Positions 43,790 to 53,606 are shown, numbered from the stretch's first letter. The stretch: 64,000 nt of DNA from Bog-532 sp963732345 (GCA_963732345.1 CAVSZI010000008.1:1-64000); one strand, 5' to 3'. Notes: generated by a model not told the origin, from the sequence alone. Program-made: numbers and translations.

Positions 43790-45514
43790 CTACCCTACGC
43801 TTGCCAATCCCGTCTTCACACCGTCGGCCGAAAGCGGGACGAGCACGCACAGAGTCGGACGCGGACCGGAACGCCGACAGGAACGCGGTAACGGTGAACT
43901 CATCGCGTCCGGGCGGTGCTGCTGAGCAGGCTCATCCAGTCGCGCGCAGGCGGAGTACCTGTCTTGAACACCCGAACTGCGGCCAGATTCCTGCGGGGCC
44001 GCCCAGGTCCGATCAGCGGGCGGCGCCCAGGTCGCGGGCACGTCGGCGCCACCCTCCTCGGAGACCCGTGCACCGAAGCGGAGCAGGGCGGGCTCGGGCG
44101 AGATCTTTCCGGCGATCAGGGCCTCGCCCTGGCGGAAGATGACCGAGCGCTCGATCAGGCTCGGCGGAACGAAGGAGAACGCGGCCTGGGCGAAAGCCGC
44201 GTCGGCGAGCGAGTTCAGCCGCATCAGCACGAGGTTGTCGGCCTGGGAGAGGACGTTCTCGGCGATCTTCTGCGGGCGCTGCGTCGACACCAGCAGGTAC
44301 AGGCCGAACTTACGGCCCTCGGCGGCGATCCGTACAGCGTGCTCAGCCGCCATCGCGACGAGCTGATCGGGAGGCTCGGCCGGGCAGACATTGTGGGCTT
44401 CGTCGATCACGATCAGGACCGGACGGCGCTCTTGCCGACGTCGCCACAGGTCGCCCAGCACCGCAGCGGCGATGAGTGACTGCTCCTCGCGGCTGGGCAG
44501 CGAGCCCAGGTCGATGACCACACAGCGGACGCCCTGATCGTGGACCGCGCCGAGGACCGAACCGGCCTCGGCGGGGGCCCATACCGTAAAGCGCTCGACG
44601 CCCAGATTGCGGATGCGGAGGCCGAGGCGGCGTCTTTCCGGGCTCTCGTCCTCGGTCAGTGCGCCGAGGTTCGGTGGGCCGTCGCGTGCGAGCAGTTCAG
44701 CCAGCGCCGCGTACTCCTCGCGGTCCTGAATTGGGTCCAGGCGGAGGAGGGCTGCCTGCGTGGCCGGATCGATCTCGGCCGCGTGCAGCCGGAGCCTTCG
44801 CTCTCCCGGGGCGTCGGAGGAGTAAACGGCGACCCCGCGCGCCGCCTCCTGGTAGCGCTTGGCCAGCGCCCGGTCGGCGCCGCCGCGTACGTCCCCCAGG
44901 CGGACGAAGTCGGAGTTCGGATCGAGCACGATCACGCGCAGGTCCGTTTCGATCAGCAGTCGCTCGAGAATTACCCCGAGCGAATAGGTCTTGCCGGACC
45001 CCGACTGGCCGCAAAGGAACGTATGCCGGTTGAAGCCGCCCGCATCCGCCAGGCACGGCACACCCGGGGCCAGCGCGAGCTCGCCGAGCTGCAGCTGGGC
45101 GTAGCGTCGGTCGCTGCGCTGGAGCCAGGCGTGCAGGTCCGCCGCGGTGGCGGCACGAACCAGCGCATCGTGAAACGGCGCAGGGTCACCTTCGAGGATG
45201 ACGCCGTCGCCGCGCGCGTACCGGATCTGGATCTGCGTCCGGTTCTCGGGGCCGCCCCCCGCATGAGCCGGCAGCATCAGTTCCGTGCTCAGCTGGTCGA
45301 GTTCGAGGCTGAGGATCTGCCCAAGGTGGGCAGTACCGCCGCCCTCCAGCATCACATAGCCGCCGATCTGCAATTCCAGGCCGTGCAGCGAGACCTGGAA
45401 AGAGAACCGGCGTCCGTCCACCGAGGTGGCGAGCGGAAGGACTGACTCTTCAAGGTTCCGGCGCGCCTCGCGGAAGCTCTCCACTTGAGCGCCAAGCCCG
45501 GACTGCACGCCCAC
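43790..45514 (-). CDS. HerA/FtsK-like ATPase (DUF87)
   Basis: 574 residues. An N-terminal beta-rich HAS-barrel-like region (to about 140) precedes a RecA-type motor: Walker A FLCGQSGSGKTYS (about 167-178), IVLDPNSDFVRLGD, Walker B PVLIVIDEAHNVCP, then the sensor LYLLVSTQRPQKIAENVLSQ and NLVLMRLNS. This is the HerA clade of DNA translocases, which act in DNA end processing or in phage defence with partner nucleases. No NurA or Sir2/DUF4297 partner is adjacent, so the role here is open. Start GTG 45514 after GGAGAGG. A copy of the 17-bp palindrome lies 86 nt upstream. The last about 70 residues are low-complexity. Confidence 0.82.
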   Translation of the reverse strand: MGVQSGLGAQVESFREARRNLEESVLPLATSVDGRRFSFQVSLHGLELQIGGYVMLEGGGTAHLGQILSLELDQLSTELMLPAHAGGGPENRTQIQIRYARGDGVILEGDPAPFHDALVRAATAADLHAWLQRSDRRYAQLQLGELALAPGVPCLADAGGFNRHTFLCGQSGSGKTYSLGVILERLLIETDLRVIVLDPNSDFVRLGDVRGGADRALAKRYQEAARGVAVYSSDAPGERRLRLHAAEIDPATQAALLRLDPIQDREEYAALAELLARDGPPNLGALTEDESPERRRLGLRIRNLGVERFTVWAPAEAGSVLGAVHDQGVRCVVIDLGSLPSREEQSLIAAAVLGDLWRRRQERRPVLIVIDEAHNVCPAEPPDQLVAMAAEHAVRIAAEGRKFGLYLLVSTQRPQKIAENVLSQADNLVLMRLNSLADAAFAQAAFSFVPPSLIERSVIFRQGEALIAGKISPEPALLRFGARVSEEGGADVPATWAPPADRTWAAPQESGRSSGVQDRYSACARLDEPAQQHRPDAMSSPLPRSCRRSGPRPTLCVLVPLSADGVKTGLASVG

Positions 45515-45599
45515 CTGTCATCCTCTCCACGTTCGACAGGGCTCCCCGTTTCACCGTGGTCCCCGTTAGAAGGCTGGGTCGTGGGCGCCCGGATGTTCA

Positions 45600-45616
45600 T
45601 CACCCTCCCGGGGTGA
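45600..45616. promoter_or_regulatory. palindrome copy 1 (TCACCC-N5-GGGTGA), upstream of HerA-like gene
   Basis: TCACCC-TCCCG-GGGTGA, both halves perfect. On the minus strand a -10-like TCTAAC (45570-45565) follows 29 nt downstream, which places the site near -50 of the predicted start of the HerA-like gene. Confidence 0.65.
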
Positions 45617-45764
45617 CCTCGCGGCCAGCCCTCCTTCGGCGGCGCACCATCGCCCCCGTGGGAGAGTCGGCCCCTGGGACAGTCGCCCCGTGGGAGAACC
45701 GGCCGGATTCACCCCCCGGGCATGCCACCCCCAAGTGCGGGCCCAGGTCCCCACCCCCCGCGTA

Positions 45765-46786
<1,022 letters not shown>

Positions 46787-46864
46787 CGCGGCCGCCCCCT
46801 TTCCGCGGATGGCACCTCCGGCATCCGCTCCCCCTGAGGGTCTGGCCGCGGCGCGGGGCCGTAA

Positions 46865-46881
46865 TCACCCGGGGCGGGTGA
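46865..46881. promoter_or_regulatory. palindrome copy 2 (TCACCC-N5-GGGTGA)
   Basis: TCACCC-GGGGC-GGGTGA lies between the divergent membrane-protein gene (start 46786) and the HdeD-like gene (start 47010), so it could serve both. Confidence 0.65.
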
Positions 46882-47009
46882 GGGCACCGGGTTGCGTGCG
46901 CGCGGAGGATGGGGGTGGGCGGCAGCCCGAGCAAAAGGCGACCCCGAGCACGATCGGCCCGGGCCGCTGTCCAGGGACCAAGCCCGTAAGCGAGGGCGAA
47001 GGAGTGCCG

Positions 47010-47612
47010 ATGCTATCCGCCGATTCTGACGCCGAATTTGACGCGCAGCCGCCGCCTCCTCCTGCTTCGCTGCTGGCCGGATCGTCGTGGCAGGCGACGC
47101 TGATCGTGGGCGTGCTGACCCTGATCCTCGGGATCGTGGTCGCCTTTCATCCCGGCGGGTCCCTGAATGTGGTTGCGGTCCTGCTCGGCATCCTCATGAT
47201 CATCTCGGGGATCTTTCACCTGATCCGGGTGTTCGACCCGGAGGAAGCGCACCGGGTGTGGCTCGGCATCGCCGGCCTGATGTTCATCGTCGTCGGCGTC
47301 GTGCTGATCCGTCATCTGCATCTCACCGTGGCGATTGTCGGCCTGATCATCGGTATCACCTGGATCGTCCAGGGGGTAGCCGCGCTCATCGGGGGGATCT
47401 CCAGCGACGCCCGCGAAGGCCGCGCCTGGTGGGTCGCCTTCGGCGTCATCAGCGTAATCGCGGGGATCGTGGTCGCGGCCAACCCTTCCTCCTCGCTGAC
47501 CGTCCTCGCCATCCTGCTCGGTATCTGGTTCATCGTCATGGGGATCTTCGAGATCATCGGCGGCCTCATGCTCCGGCGCGAGCTCCGGGTCACGGTCATG
47601 TCGCTCACCTGA
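47010..47612 (+). CDS. HdeD-like (DUF308) membrane protein
   Basis: 200 residues with six hydrophobic helices arranged as three repeats of the DUF308 pair: LIVGVLTLILGIVVAFHPGG, VVAVLLGILMIISGIFHLIR, MFIVVGVVLI, IVGLIIGITWIVQGVAALI, FGVISVIAGIVVAANPSSS and ILLGIWFIVMGIFEIIGG. This is the HdeD family, linked to acid and general stress resistance in enterobacteria; in actinomycetes it is found in stress gene sets. ATG 47010 follows GAAGGAG. The palindrome copies at 46865 (upstream) and 47617 (downstream, for the next gene) bracket it. Confidence 0.9.
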   Translation: MLSADSDAEFDAQPPPPPASLLAGSSWQATLIVGVLTLILGIVVAFHPGGSLNVVAVLLGILMIISGIFHLIRVFDPEEAHRVWLGIAGLMFIVVGVVLIRHLHLTVAIVGLIIGITWIVQGVAALIGGISSDAREGRAWWVAFGVISVIAGIVVAANPSSSLTVLAILLGIWFIVMGIFEIIGGLMLRRELRVTVMSLT

Positions 47613-47616
47613 CCAC

Positions 47617-47633
47617 TCACCCATGGCGGGTGA
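47617..47633. promoter_or_regulatory. palindrome copy 3 (TCACCC-N5-GGGTGA)
   Basis: TCACCC-ATGGC-GGGTGA, five bases after the HdeD-like gene stop and 121 nt before the arylsulfatase start. Its placement in a 141-nt gap fits a promoter site of the sulfatase. Confidence 0.65.
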
Positions 47634-47753
47634 TGCGTGGCCTGCCTGCGCGCGGCGAGCATTCACGGTGGGTCTCTGTGACTGAAACCGGGAGGTCATC
47701 TCCCCGGTGGAGATCCCGCCAGATGACCGCCGGGCCGCGAGGAGCAGTAAGAA

Positions 47754-50123
47754 ATGAGCGAGCCGTTCAAGGGCACGATCAACGTCGATATCCGCGATTC
47801 GGTTCCGGACTGGACACCGTTCGAGCCGCCGAGGGCGCCGGACGGCGCGGCCAATGTCGTCTACATCGTGCTCGATGACGTGGGCTTCTCGGCCATGAGC
47901 AGTTACGGCGGCCCCATCGAGACGCCGAATATCGACCGGCTCGCCGCCGACGGGATCCGTTACACCCAGTGGCACACTACGGCGCTGTGCTCCCCGACCC
48001 GTTCGTGCCTGCTGACCGGGCGCAACCACACCCGTAACTCGATGGCGTGCATCACCGAGGCTGCGGTCGGGTTCCCGAACGCGAGCGGCACCATCCCGCC
48101 GGAGAACGGGATGCTGTCTGAGATCCTCAGCGAACGCGGGTGGAACACGTATATAACGGGCAAGTGGCACCTGTGCCCGACCGTGGAGATGAACCTGGCG
48201 TCGACCCGGCGTAACTGGCCGTCCGGCCGCGGGTTCGAGCGGTTCTATGGGTTCCTGGGCGCGGAGACCAACCAGTGGTACCCGGACCTGGTCTACGACA
48301 ACCACCCGGTGGACCAGCCGAAGGCGCCCGCCGAGGGCTACCACCTGACCACCGACCTGACCGACAGGGCGCTGGAGTTCATCAAGGACGCAAAGTCGGT
48401 CGCCCCGGACAAGCCGTTCTTCCTCTATTACGCGCCCGGCGCCGCGCACGCACCGCACCAGGTCTTTAAGGAATGGGCCGATAAGTTCAAGGGCCACTTC
48501 GACATGGGTTACGAGGCCATCCGGGAGCAGACGCTGGCCCGGCAGAAGGAGATGGGCATCGTCCCAGCCGACACCGAACTGCCCCCGATCAACCCGATCG
48601 GCACGCCCGAGACCCGTCAGGGGCCCGACGGCCAGCCGTTCCCGCCGCTGGATGTCACCCGGCCCTGGGACTCGCTAACCGCGGACGAGAAGCGCCTGTT
48701 CTGCCGGATGGCCGAGGTGTACGCGGGATTCCTGGCCCACGCCGACCACCACATCGGCCGCCTGCTCGATTATCTGGAGGAGTCCGGGCAGCGGGAAAAC
48801 ACGATGGTGATTCTCGTGTCGGACAATGGGGCGAGCGGCGAAGGCGGCCCCAACGGGTCGGTGAACGAGAACATCTTCGCGAACGGGCTCCCCGACAACA
48901 TGCAGGCCAACCTGGCCATGATCGACGAGCTGGGCGGGACGAAGACCTACAACCATTATCCCAATGGCTGGGCGATGGCGTTCAACACGCCGTTCAAGAT
49001 GTGGAAACGGTACGAATTCAACGGTGGCACCGCCGACCCATGCATCATCTCCTGGCCCTCAGCGACCACTGGCGCGGCGGCGGAAAAGGGCGAGATCCGG
49101 CACCAGTACCACCACGCCATCGACATCGTGCCCACCATCCTGGACACCCTCGGCGTCGAGCCACCCGCCACCATCAAGGGCCACGTCCAGTCCCGGTTCG
49201 ACGGGGTGAGCATGCGCTACAGCATCAGTGACCCGTCCGCGCCGTCGGCCCGCAGGACCCAGTTCTACTCGATGCTCGGCTCGCGCGGGATCTGGCACGA
49301 CGGCTGGAAAGCCGTCACCACCCACCCCACGATCAGCGGCTGGAGCCACTTCAACGACGACACCTGGGAGCTCTACCACACCGACACCGACCGGGCCGAG
49401 ATACACGACCTGGCCGCCGAGCACCCGGAAAAGCTCCGCGAACTGGTCAACCTGTGGTTCGCCGAAGCCGGTGACAACGGGGCGTTCCCGCTCGATGACC
49501 GGGGCGCCGTAGAGATCATCACCACGCCGCGACCGCAGCTAGCCGCACCGCGCGAGCGGTACGCCTACTTCCCTGACACCGCGGAGGTGCCGGAGGCCCA
49601 GGCGGTGAACATCCGGAATCGCTCCTACAGCATCGGCGCGCTTGTGGATATCCCCGCCCCTGGAGCACAGGGCGTGCTGTTCGCGCACGGGTCACGGTTC
49701 GGCGGTCATGCTCTGTACATCAAGGACGACCGGCTGCACTATGTCTATAACTTCGTCGGCATGATGGAGCAGAAGATCGACGCCAACCAGGGCGTCCCGA
49801 CCGGATTGGACCTGATCTTGTCCGCCTCGTTCGACAAGGACGGCGAGGATCCGCCCGGGATCTCCACCGGGATCCTGTCCTTGTACCACGGGGACAAGAA
49901 GGTCGGCGAAGGCCGGATCAAGACGCAGCCCGGGCTGTTCAGCCTGGCCGGCGAGGGTCTGTGCGTCGGCCGTGACAGCGGCGAGCCGGTGACCGGTGAC
50001 TACCCTGGCGAGCACCCGCACACCTTCACCGGCGGCACGATCAAGCGCGTCGCCGTCGACGTCAGCGGGGACCCGTACGTCGATCTCGAGCGCGAGGCTC
50101 AGGCGATGCTGGCGCGTGAGTAG
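47754..50123 (+). CDS. arylsulfatase (formylglycine type I)
   Basis: 789 residues, a cytosolic-looking sulfatase without signal peptide. It hydrolyses sulfate esters. Motifs: metal site NVVYIVLDDVGFS, the formylglycine signature CSPTRSCLLTGRNH (Cys79 to be converted, Arg83), YITGKWHL, FFLYYAPGAAHAPHQ and VILVSDNGASGEGG. The sulfatase domain ends about residue 560; a C-terminal beta-sandwich of about 220 residues (RYAYFPDTAEVPEAQAVNIR to FTGGTIKRVAVDVSGDPY) is the usual extension of PF00884 enzymes with concanavalin-like ends. Its maturation enzyme is encoded convergently just downstream (FGE). Start ATG 47754 has AGGAGCAGTAAGA upstream. Confidence 0.93.
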   Translation: MSEPFKGTINVDIRDSVPDWTPFEPPRAPDGAANVVYIVLDDVGFSAMSSYGGPIETPNIDRLAADGIRYTQWHTTALCSPTRSCLLTGRNHTRNSMACITEAAVGFPNASGTIPPENGMLSEILSERGWNTYITGKWHLCPTVEMNLASTRRNWPSGRGFERFYGFLGAETNQWYPDLVYDNHPVDQPKAPAEGYHLTTDLTDRALEFIKDAKSVAPDKPFFLYYAPGAAHAPHQVFKEWADKFKGHFDMGYEAIREQTLARQKEMGIVPADTELPPINPIGTPETRQGPDGQPFPPLDVTRPWDSLTADEKRLFCRMAEVYAGFLAHADHHIGRLLDYLEESGQRENTMVILVSDNGASGEGGPNGSVNENIFANGLPDNMQANLAMIDELGGTKTYNHYPNGWAMAFNTPFKMWKRYEFNGGTADPCIISWPSATTGAAAEKGEIRHQYHHAIDIVPTILDTLGVEPPATIKGHVQSRFDGVSMRYSISDPSAPSARRTQFYSMLGSRGIWHDGWKAVTTHPTISGWSHFNDDTWELYHTDTDRAEIHDLAAEHPEKLRELVNLWFAEAGDNGAFPLDDRGAVEIITTPRPQLAAPRERYAYFPDTAEVPEAQAVNIRNRSYSIGALVDIPAPGAQGVLFAHGSRFGGHALYIKDDRLHYVYNFVGMMEQKIDANQGVPTGLDLILSASFDKDGEDPPGISTGILSLYHGDKKVGEGRIKTQPGLFSLAGEGLCVGRDSGEPVTGDYPGEHPHTFTGGTIKRVAVDVSGDPYVDLEREAQAMLARE

Positions 50124-50150
50124 GGCGGAGTAAGCAGGAGAGAAGGCCAA

Positions 50151-50192
50151 GATCACCGGGTGGCGGACGGTACCGTCCGCCACCCGGTGATC
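50151..50192. terminator. 42-bp perfect palindrome between sulfatase and FGE genes
   Basis: A perfect 21+21 inverted repeat, centred on GGTACC and bounded by GATC at each end, lies 27 nt after the sulfatase stop in the convergent gap. It would form a very stable RNA hairpin from either strand and so terminate both genes. GTCGTCTT follows on the plus strand. Confidence 0.8.
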
Positions 50193-50326
50193 GTCGTCTT
50201 ACCGAACTCGACGTGCACCGTCAGGGCGCCTGCGGGTCTGGGCGCCCGCACGCAGCGACGTGGCGCTGCTGGAAGTGGTCGGCGCGGCGAACCTGCCGTT
50301 CGAGCCAGCCCACGATCCGCATAGCC

Positions 50327-51367
50327 CTACTGGGTGACGGGCGGCCCGCCGCGGCTGATGCACCGGAAGCCGAGGTGGCACGTGGAGGTGTCAACGGCCT
50401 CACCCTGGCGGGCGGCCGGCCGGTAGCGCAGGCAATAGCTGGGTGCGCACAGGTGCGAGCCGCCCTTGATGACCCTCCGCGGTAGATGCGCGCCCGGCGT
50501 GACCGGCGTGCCCGCGGTCATGCTGCTCTCCGGGGTGCTCACCCTCGGGTTCCGCGGCACACAGCACGCATCAGCGGCGTCGGACGGATGGCGCGGAGTG
50601 AAATAGTCGCTCGTCCACTCCCAGACGTTGCCGGTCATGTCCTCGAGCCCGTAGCCGTTGGCCGGGAACGACCCCACCGGCGAGGTACCCTCGTAGCCGT
50701 CGGTGAGCAGGTTCTGCCAGGGGAATTCGCCCTGCCAGGTGTTGGCCATCTGCTGGCCGCCCGGCGCGAACTCATCGCCCCATGCGTACACGGCCCCGTC
50801 GAGGCCGCCGCGGGCCGCGTACTCCCACTCGGCCTCGGCCGGCAGTTGCTTGCCCACCCAGGCGGCGTAGGCGTCCGCGTCCTCGGCCGCGACGTGGGTC
50901 ACCGGATGCCGCTGCCGGCCACGGCAGTCGCTGCGCGGTCCTTCGGGACGCCGCCAGCAGGCACCAGGGACGTAGGCCCACCAGTTCTGGTAGTCACGCA
51001 GGTCGACCGGGCCCGTCGTGCGCTGGAACACCAGCGATCCGGGTACGAGCAGATCAGGGTCGGCCTCGGGGTAGTCCGCCGCCGCCAGTGGCCGCTCCGC
51101 GACGGTGACGTAACCGGTTGCCGTCACGAACCGCCGGAATTCCGCGACCGTCACCGGATGACGGTCCATCCAGAATCCGTCCACGGTGACCCGGTGCACC
51201 GGGCGCTCCTCCGGATAGAAGACGGCCGAGCCCATCAGGAACGTGCCGCCCGGAATCCACACCATGGCCCCACGCTGATCCCTGTTCCTGGCCGCGTTCT
51301 TGGCTCGCGCGGGCGACGCCTCCTGACCGGTCGCGCCGGCCGGTGATGCAGAACTCGTCATGGACAT
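50327..51367 (-). CDS. formylglycine-generating enzyme (sulfatase-modifying factor)
   Basis: 346 residues. It oxidises the cysteine of C-x-P-x-R motifs in sulfatases to formylglycine, using copper and oxygen. Family hallmarks: MVWIPGGTFLMGSAVFYPEE, GFWMDRHPVTVAEFRRFV, NWWAYVPGACWRRPEGP, HPVTHVAAEDADAYAAW, LPAEAEWEYAARGG, DMTGNVWEWTSDYF and RRVIKGGSHLCAPSYCLRYR with both active cysteines (about C307 and C312), then HLGFRC. ATG 51367 (or 51361) is supported by the family start; the open frame continues 220 codons upstream without similarity. It is convergent with the arylsulfatase, its obvious substrate. Confidence 0.93.
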   Translation of the reverse strand: MSMTSSASPAGATGQEASPARAKNAARNRDQRGAMVWIPGGTFLMGSAVFYPEERPVHRVTVDGFWMDRHPVTVAEFRRFVTATGYVTVAERPLAAADYPEADPDLLVPGSLVFQRTTGPVDLRDYQNWWAYVPGACWRRPEGPRSDCRGRQRHPVTHVAAEDADAYAAWVGKQLPAEAEWEYAARGGLDGAVYAWGDEFAPGGQQMANTWQGEFPWQNLLTDGYEGTSPVGSFPANGYGLEDMTGNVWEWTSDYFTPRHPSDAADACCVPRNPRVSTPESSMTAGTPVTPGAHLPRRVIKGGSHLCAPSYCLRYRPAARQGEAVDTSTCHLGFRCISRGGPPVTQ

Positions 51368-51728
51368 GCCGTGCGTGCTCCCGATTCTCCAACCTCGCTC
51401 GCCGCGCCGCCCGCTGATGGCGCCGAAGGCGATCCCGCCCACGAAGGCCACGATGAAACCGTTGCCACGCCAGCGCGCAGGCGTACGTGCCGCCGCCAGC
51501 ACCGCCGAGCCCGCAACCTTCCCTTCGGCCCACCGGCGGCGGCGCGCCGGCCACGATCGCCAGGTCGGAGGCGCTCGTCGTCTTACCGCTAACGGCCGCT
51601 CGCTAGCCGGCGCCTGGCGGGCTCGCGCTGCGGTTACCGGCGGGAGACGCGCCGGGCGGTGCGCCGTGACGTGCGCCGGGCTACTCTGCGTGCTCCGAAC
51701 ATTTAAGCCCTCCAGATACTCGAGGCGG
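51368..51728. other. intergenic stretch upstream of FGE
   Basis: 360 nt between FGE and the DUF6325-type gene. An in-frame upstream extension of FGE includes a hydrophobic segment (FIVAFVGGIAFGAISG) that might be a small membrane peptide, but there is no start signal. No palindrome copy is present here. Confidence 0.3.
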
Positions 51729-52277
51729 TCACTTTGCCGCAGCCGCCGTTTCCAGGTCGTGCAGTTCCTGGGCTTCCTCCGCCGTGACCAGGCCGATCGC
51801 CACGAGGTCGAGCGGGCTGATGAAGCCGTCGCTGAGCCGGAAGCCCCCGGCGCGGACGATCGCGTCACGGAGCGGCACCGCCCAGTGGTGCTCGAGCAGG
51901 ACGAGCGCGGCCGCGGAGTCGTTCGGGATGTCCTCGAGCACATCCCAGCCCTCCTCCTCGGTGAAAACGTTGACGCCGCCCTCGGCGGCGGCGACTTCGG
52001 CACCCGCGGCCGCGCCGGCTTCCGCTCCCTCCTCACCCTCGATGCCCAGGCCGATCAGCGCACCGATCTTGGTGCCGACCTCGATCGCCTCCGCCTCGCT
52101 GAGGTTGCTGAGGTGCTCCACCGCCAGTTCGCCGTCGGCGTCCTTGTAAACGGCCAGCGAGTCGATGACACGCACCGTGCCGCTCGCGTGGAGCCGTTCA
52201 AGTTCGGCGATGATCTCACCGTGGAAGTCGGGATGGTTGAATCCCACTACGATCAGCTGCACGGGCCCAATGGCCAT
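51729..52277 (-). CDS. DUF6325/DUF1269-like protein
   Basis: 182 residues. It begins with a ferredoxin-like half, GPVQLIVVGFNHPDFHGEII and VRVIDSLAVYKDADGELAV, then an Ala/Gly/Glu-rich segment (residues about 90-125, GAEAGAAAGAEVAAAEGG), and ends SDGFISPLDLVAIGLVTAEE with a short SHOCT-like alpha hairpin. Proteins of this kind are small, membrane-associated or soluble stress-type proteins in actinomycetes; biochemical role unknown. Start ATG 52277 has GAAGGAGG. Palindrome copy 4 is 55 nt upstream. Confidence 0.8.
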   Translation of the reverse strand: MAIGPVQLIVVGFNHPDFHGEIIAELERLHASGTVRVIDSLAVYKDADGELAVEHLSNLSEAEAIEVGTKIGALIGLGIEGEEGAEAGAAAGAEVAAAEGGVNVFTEEEGWDVLEDIPNDSAAALVLLEHHWAVPLRDAIVRAGGFRLSDGFISPLDLVAIGLVTAEEAQELHDLETAAAAK

Positions 52278-52331
52278 GGTCCTGCCTCCTTCTCTCCTCA
52301 GAGAGCATCTGGCCGGCTCCGCGGCGGCGCA

Positions 52332-52348
52332 TCATCCGGTAAGGGTGA
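52332..52348. promoter_or_regulatory. palindrome copy 4 (TCATCC-N5-GGGTGA)
   Basis: TCATCC-GGTAA-GGGTGA, left half with one change. It lies 55 nt upstream of the DUF6325-type gene on the minus strand. It is extended outwards by GCA/TGC, giving a longer palindrome. Confidence 0.6.
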
Positions 52349-52372
52349 TGCACCACGGCTCCGGCGATCAGC

Positions 52373-53365
52373 CTAGCTGCCGGCCGGGTGAGCCGTCCCG
52401 CCCGAAGACACATCGCCGCCGGCGGCCGGCTGATGACCGGAGACGAGCTTGGCGCTCATCTTGACCGCCTTGACCGCGCCGGTGGCACCAGCCTGCAACG
52501 TCAGCCCGACGGCGAGGACCACGCAGCCGAGGATGAACAAGGTGTGCGATCCGAGCATGAGGAGCCCCACGCGGGCGAGGACGTACGGAGGGGTACAGAC
52601 CACCGCTCCGATGGCCCCGCCCACCGCGGTCGCGGTCAGCTTGTCGCGTTTCGAACGCGTGGTTTTCATTCCGATGAGCCGGGCCGGGACGGCGACGTAG
52701 CAGAGCATCATCACCCCGATGACGATGCTCAGGGACAGCCCGAACCACCTCAGCCCCCACCGGGAGAACACCACGGTCGCCACGCCCAGGCACACGCCCA
52801 CCGCAAAGCCCGATCCGAGCACGATCGGCAGATGCGACCGGGCCTGCCTAAACGCGGGCCTGATCACCGGCTGGCTCCCGCCGGCGATCGAAAACGCGAA
52901 CACGGCGTTCAGGAAGAAACTCGCCGCCGTGACCGCGGCCACGGCCAGCACGACCGGGATCACGACCGGCCCGTCCAGCACATGAAATGACTTCCCGTGG
53001 AAGACATGAGCCTTGAGGTCGATCATGGCGAGCCAGATCCACATGGCCGGCAGGACCTGAATCAGGGTCAGCCGCCAGTTGGTGAACAGCAGCCGCACTC
53101 CCTCGAACAGCATGCCCAGCGCGCCGACGGCGAAGACGAGGGGGGAAAGCCAACGCCGGGAACGGCTCAGCCGCAGCACCCCCTCCTCGACGGCGGCCAA
53201 GTCACTGTCGCGGATCGCGCGGTTCAGCTGGCCGGCGCGGGCGCGCCAGGCGGCCCACCGCGACCGGGGGCGCCGCCGGTGCCGGGAGGCGCCGGTCTGG
53301 CCAGGAACGTTACCGTCCGCCGGCAATGAGGCCGGCAGCTCCGGTGCGTTCCCTTCGATTCCCAC
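52373..53365 (-). CDS. polytopic membrane protein, unknown function
   Basis: 330 residues. A proline/arginine-rich N-terminal 45 residues precede about seven helices, including SPLVFAVGALGMLFEGVRLL, LIQVLPAMWIWLAMI, PVVIPVVLAVAAVTAASFFL, VLGSGFAVGVCLGVATVVF, LSLSIVIGVMMLCYVAVPA and SHTLFILGCVVLAVGLTLQ. I do not recognise a characterised family. The gene is divergent from the DUF2252 gene; the gap of 241 nt contains palindrome copy 5. ATG 53365 is the first start; the ribosome site is weak (GATGGGG). Confidence 0.72.
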   Translation of the reverse strand: MGIEGNAPELPASLPADGNVPGQTGASRHRRRPRSRWAAWRARAGQLNRAIRDSDLAAVEEGVLRLSRSRRWLSPLVFAVGALGMLFEGVRLLFTNWRLTLIQVLPAMWIWLAMIDLKAHVFHGKSFHVLDGPVVIPVVLAVAAVTAASFFLNAVFAFSIAGGSQPVIRPAFRQARSHLPIVLGSGFAVGVCLGVATVVFSRWGLRWFGLSLSIVIGVMMLCYVAVPARLIGMKTTRSKRDKLTATAVGGAIGAVVCTPPYVLARVGLLMLGSHTLFILGCVVLAVGLTLQAGATGAVKAVKMSAKLVSGHQPAAGGDVSSGGTAHPAGS

Positions 53366-53465
53366 GGGGCCCCATCTTCAAGGGTCGAGCGCTGAGTGGA
53401 TCTACGCGCGGCCCGGCCGCGACGAGTCGCCCATCGTCAACGGCGTCTCCTGCACCGACCCGTGC

Positions 53466-53505
53466 CCTGTGAAGATAACCCCTGCTCCGTGGCCTGTGAA
53501 GATAA
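53466..53505. repeat. 13-bp direct repeat CCTGTGAAGATAA, two copies
   Basis: CCTGTGAAGATAA occurs at 53466 and 53493, period 27 nt, each followed by a C-rich run (CCCC, TCCC). It lies between the two divergent genes, 24 nt from palindrome copy 5. It may be a second regulator site or an insertion-element end. Confidence 0.4.
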
Positions 53506-53528
53506 TCCCGGCCAAAAGGGCGTCGGCT

Positions 53529-53545
53529 TCATCCTCGCAGGGTGA
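53529..53545. promoter_or_regulatory. palindrome copy 5 (TCATCC-N5-GGGTGA)
   Basis: TCATCC-TCGCA-GGGTGA lies 62 nt before the DUF2252 start and 164 nt before the divergent membrane-protein start. Confidence 0.55.
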
Positions 53546-53606
53546 GGCGGTCGGCCAGCCCGCACGCAATCGTGGCTTGTGCGGGATAGCGGTCCGAGAG
53601 GAGCCG

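Noticed and set aside
43790..45514. HerA-like ATPase as part of a HerA-nuclease phage-defence pair.
   Set aside because: Neither neighbour is a nuclease, Sir2 or NurA-like protein, so a defence role cannot be supported.
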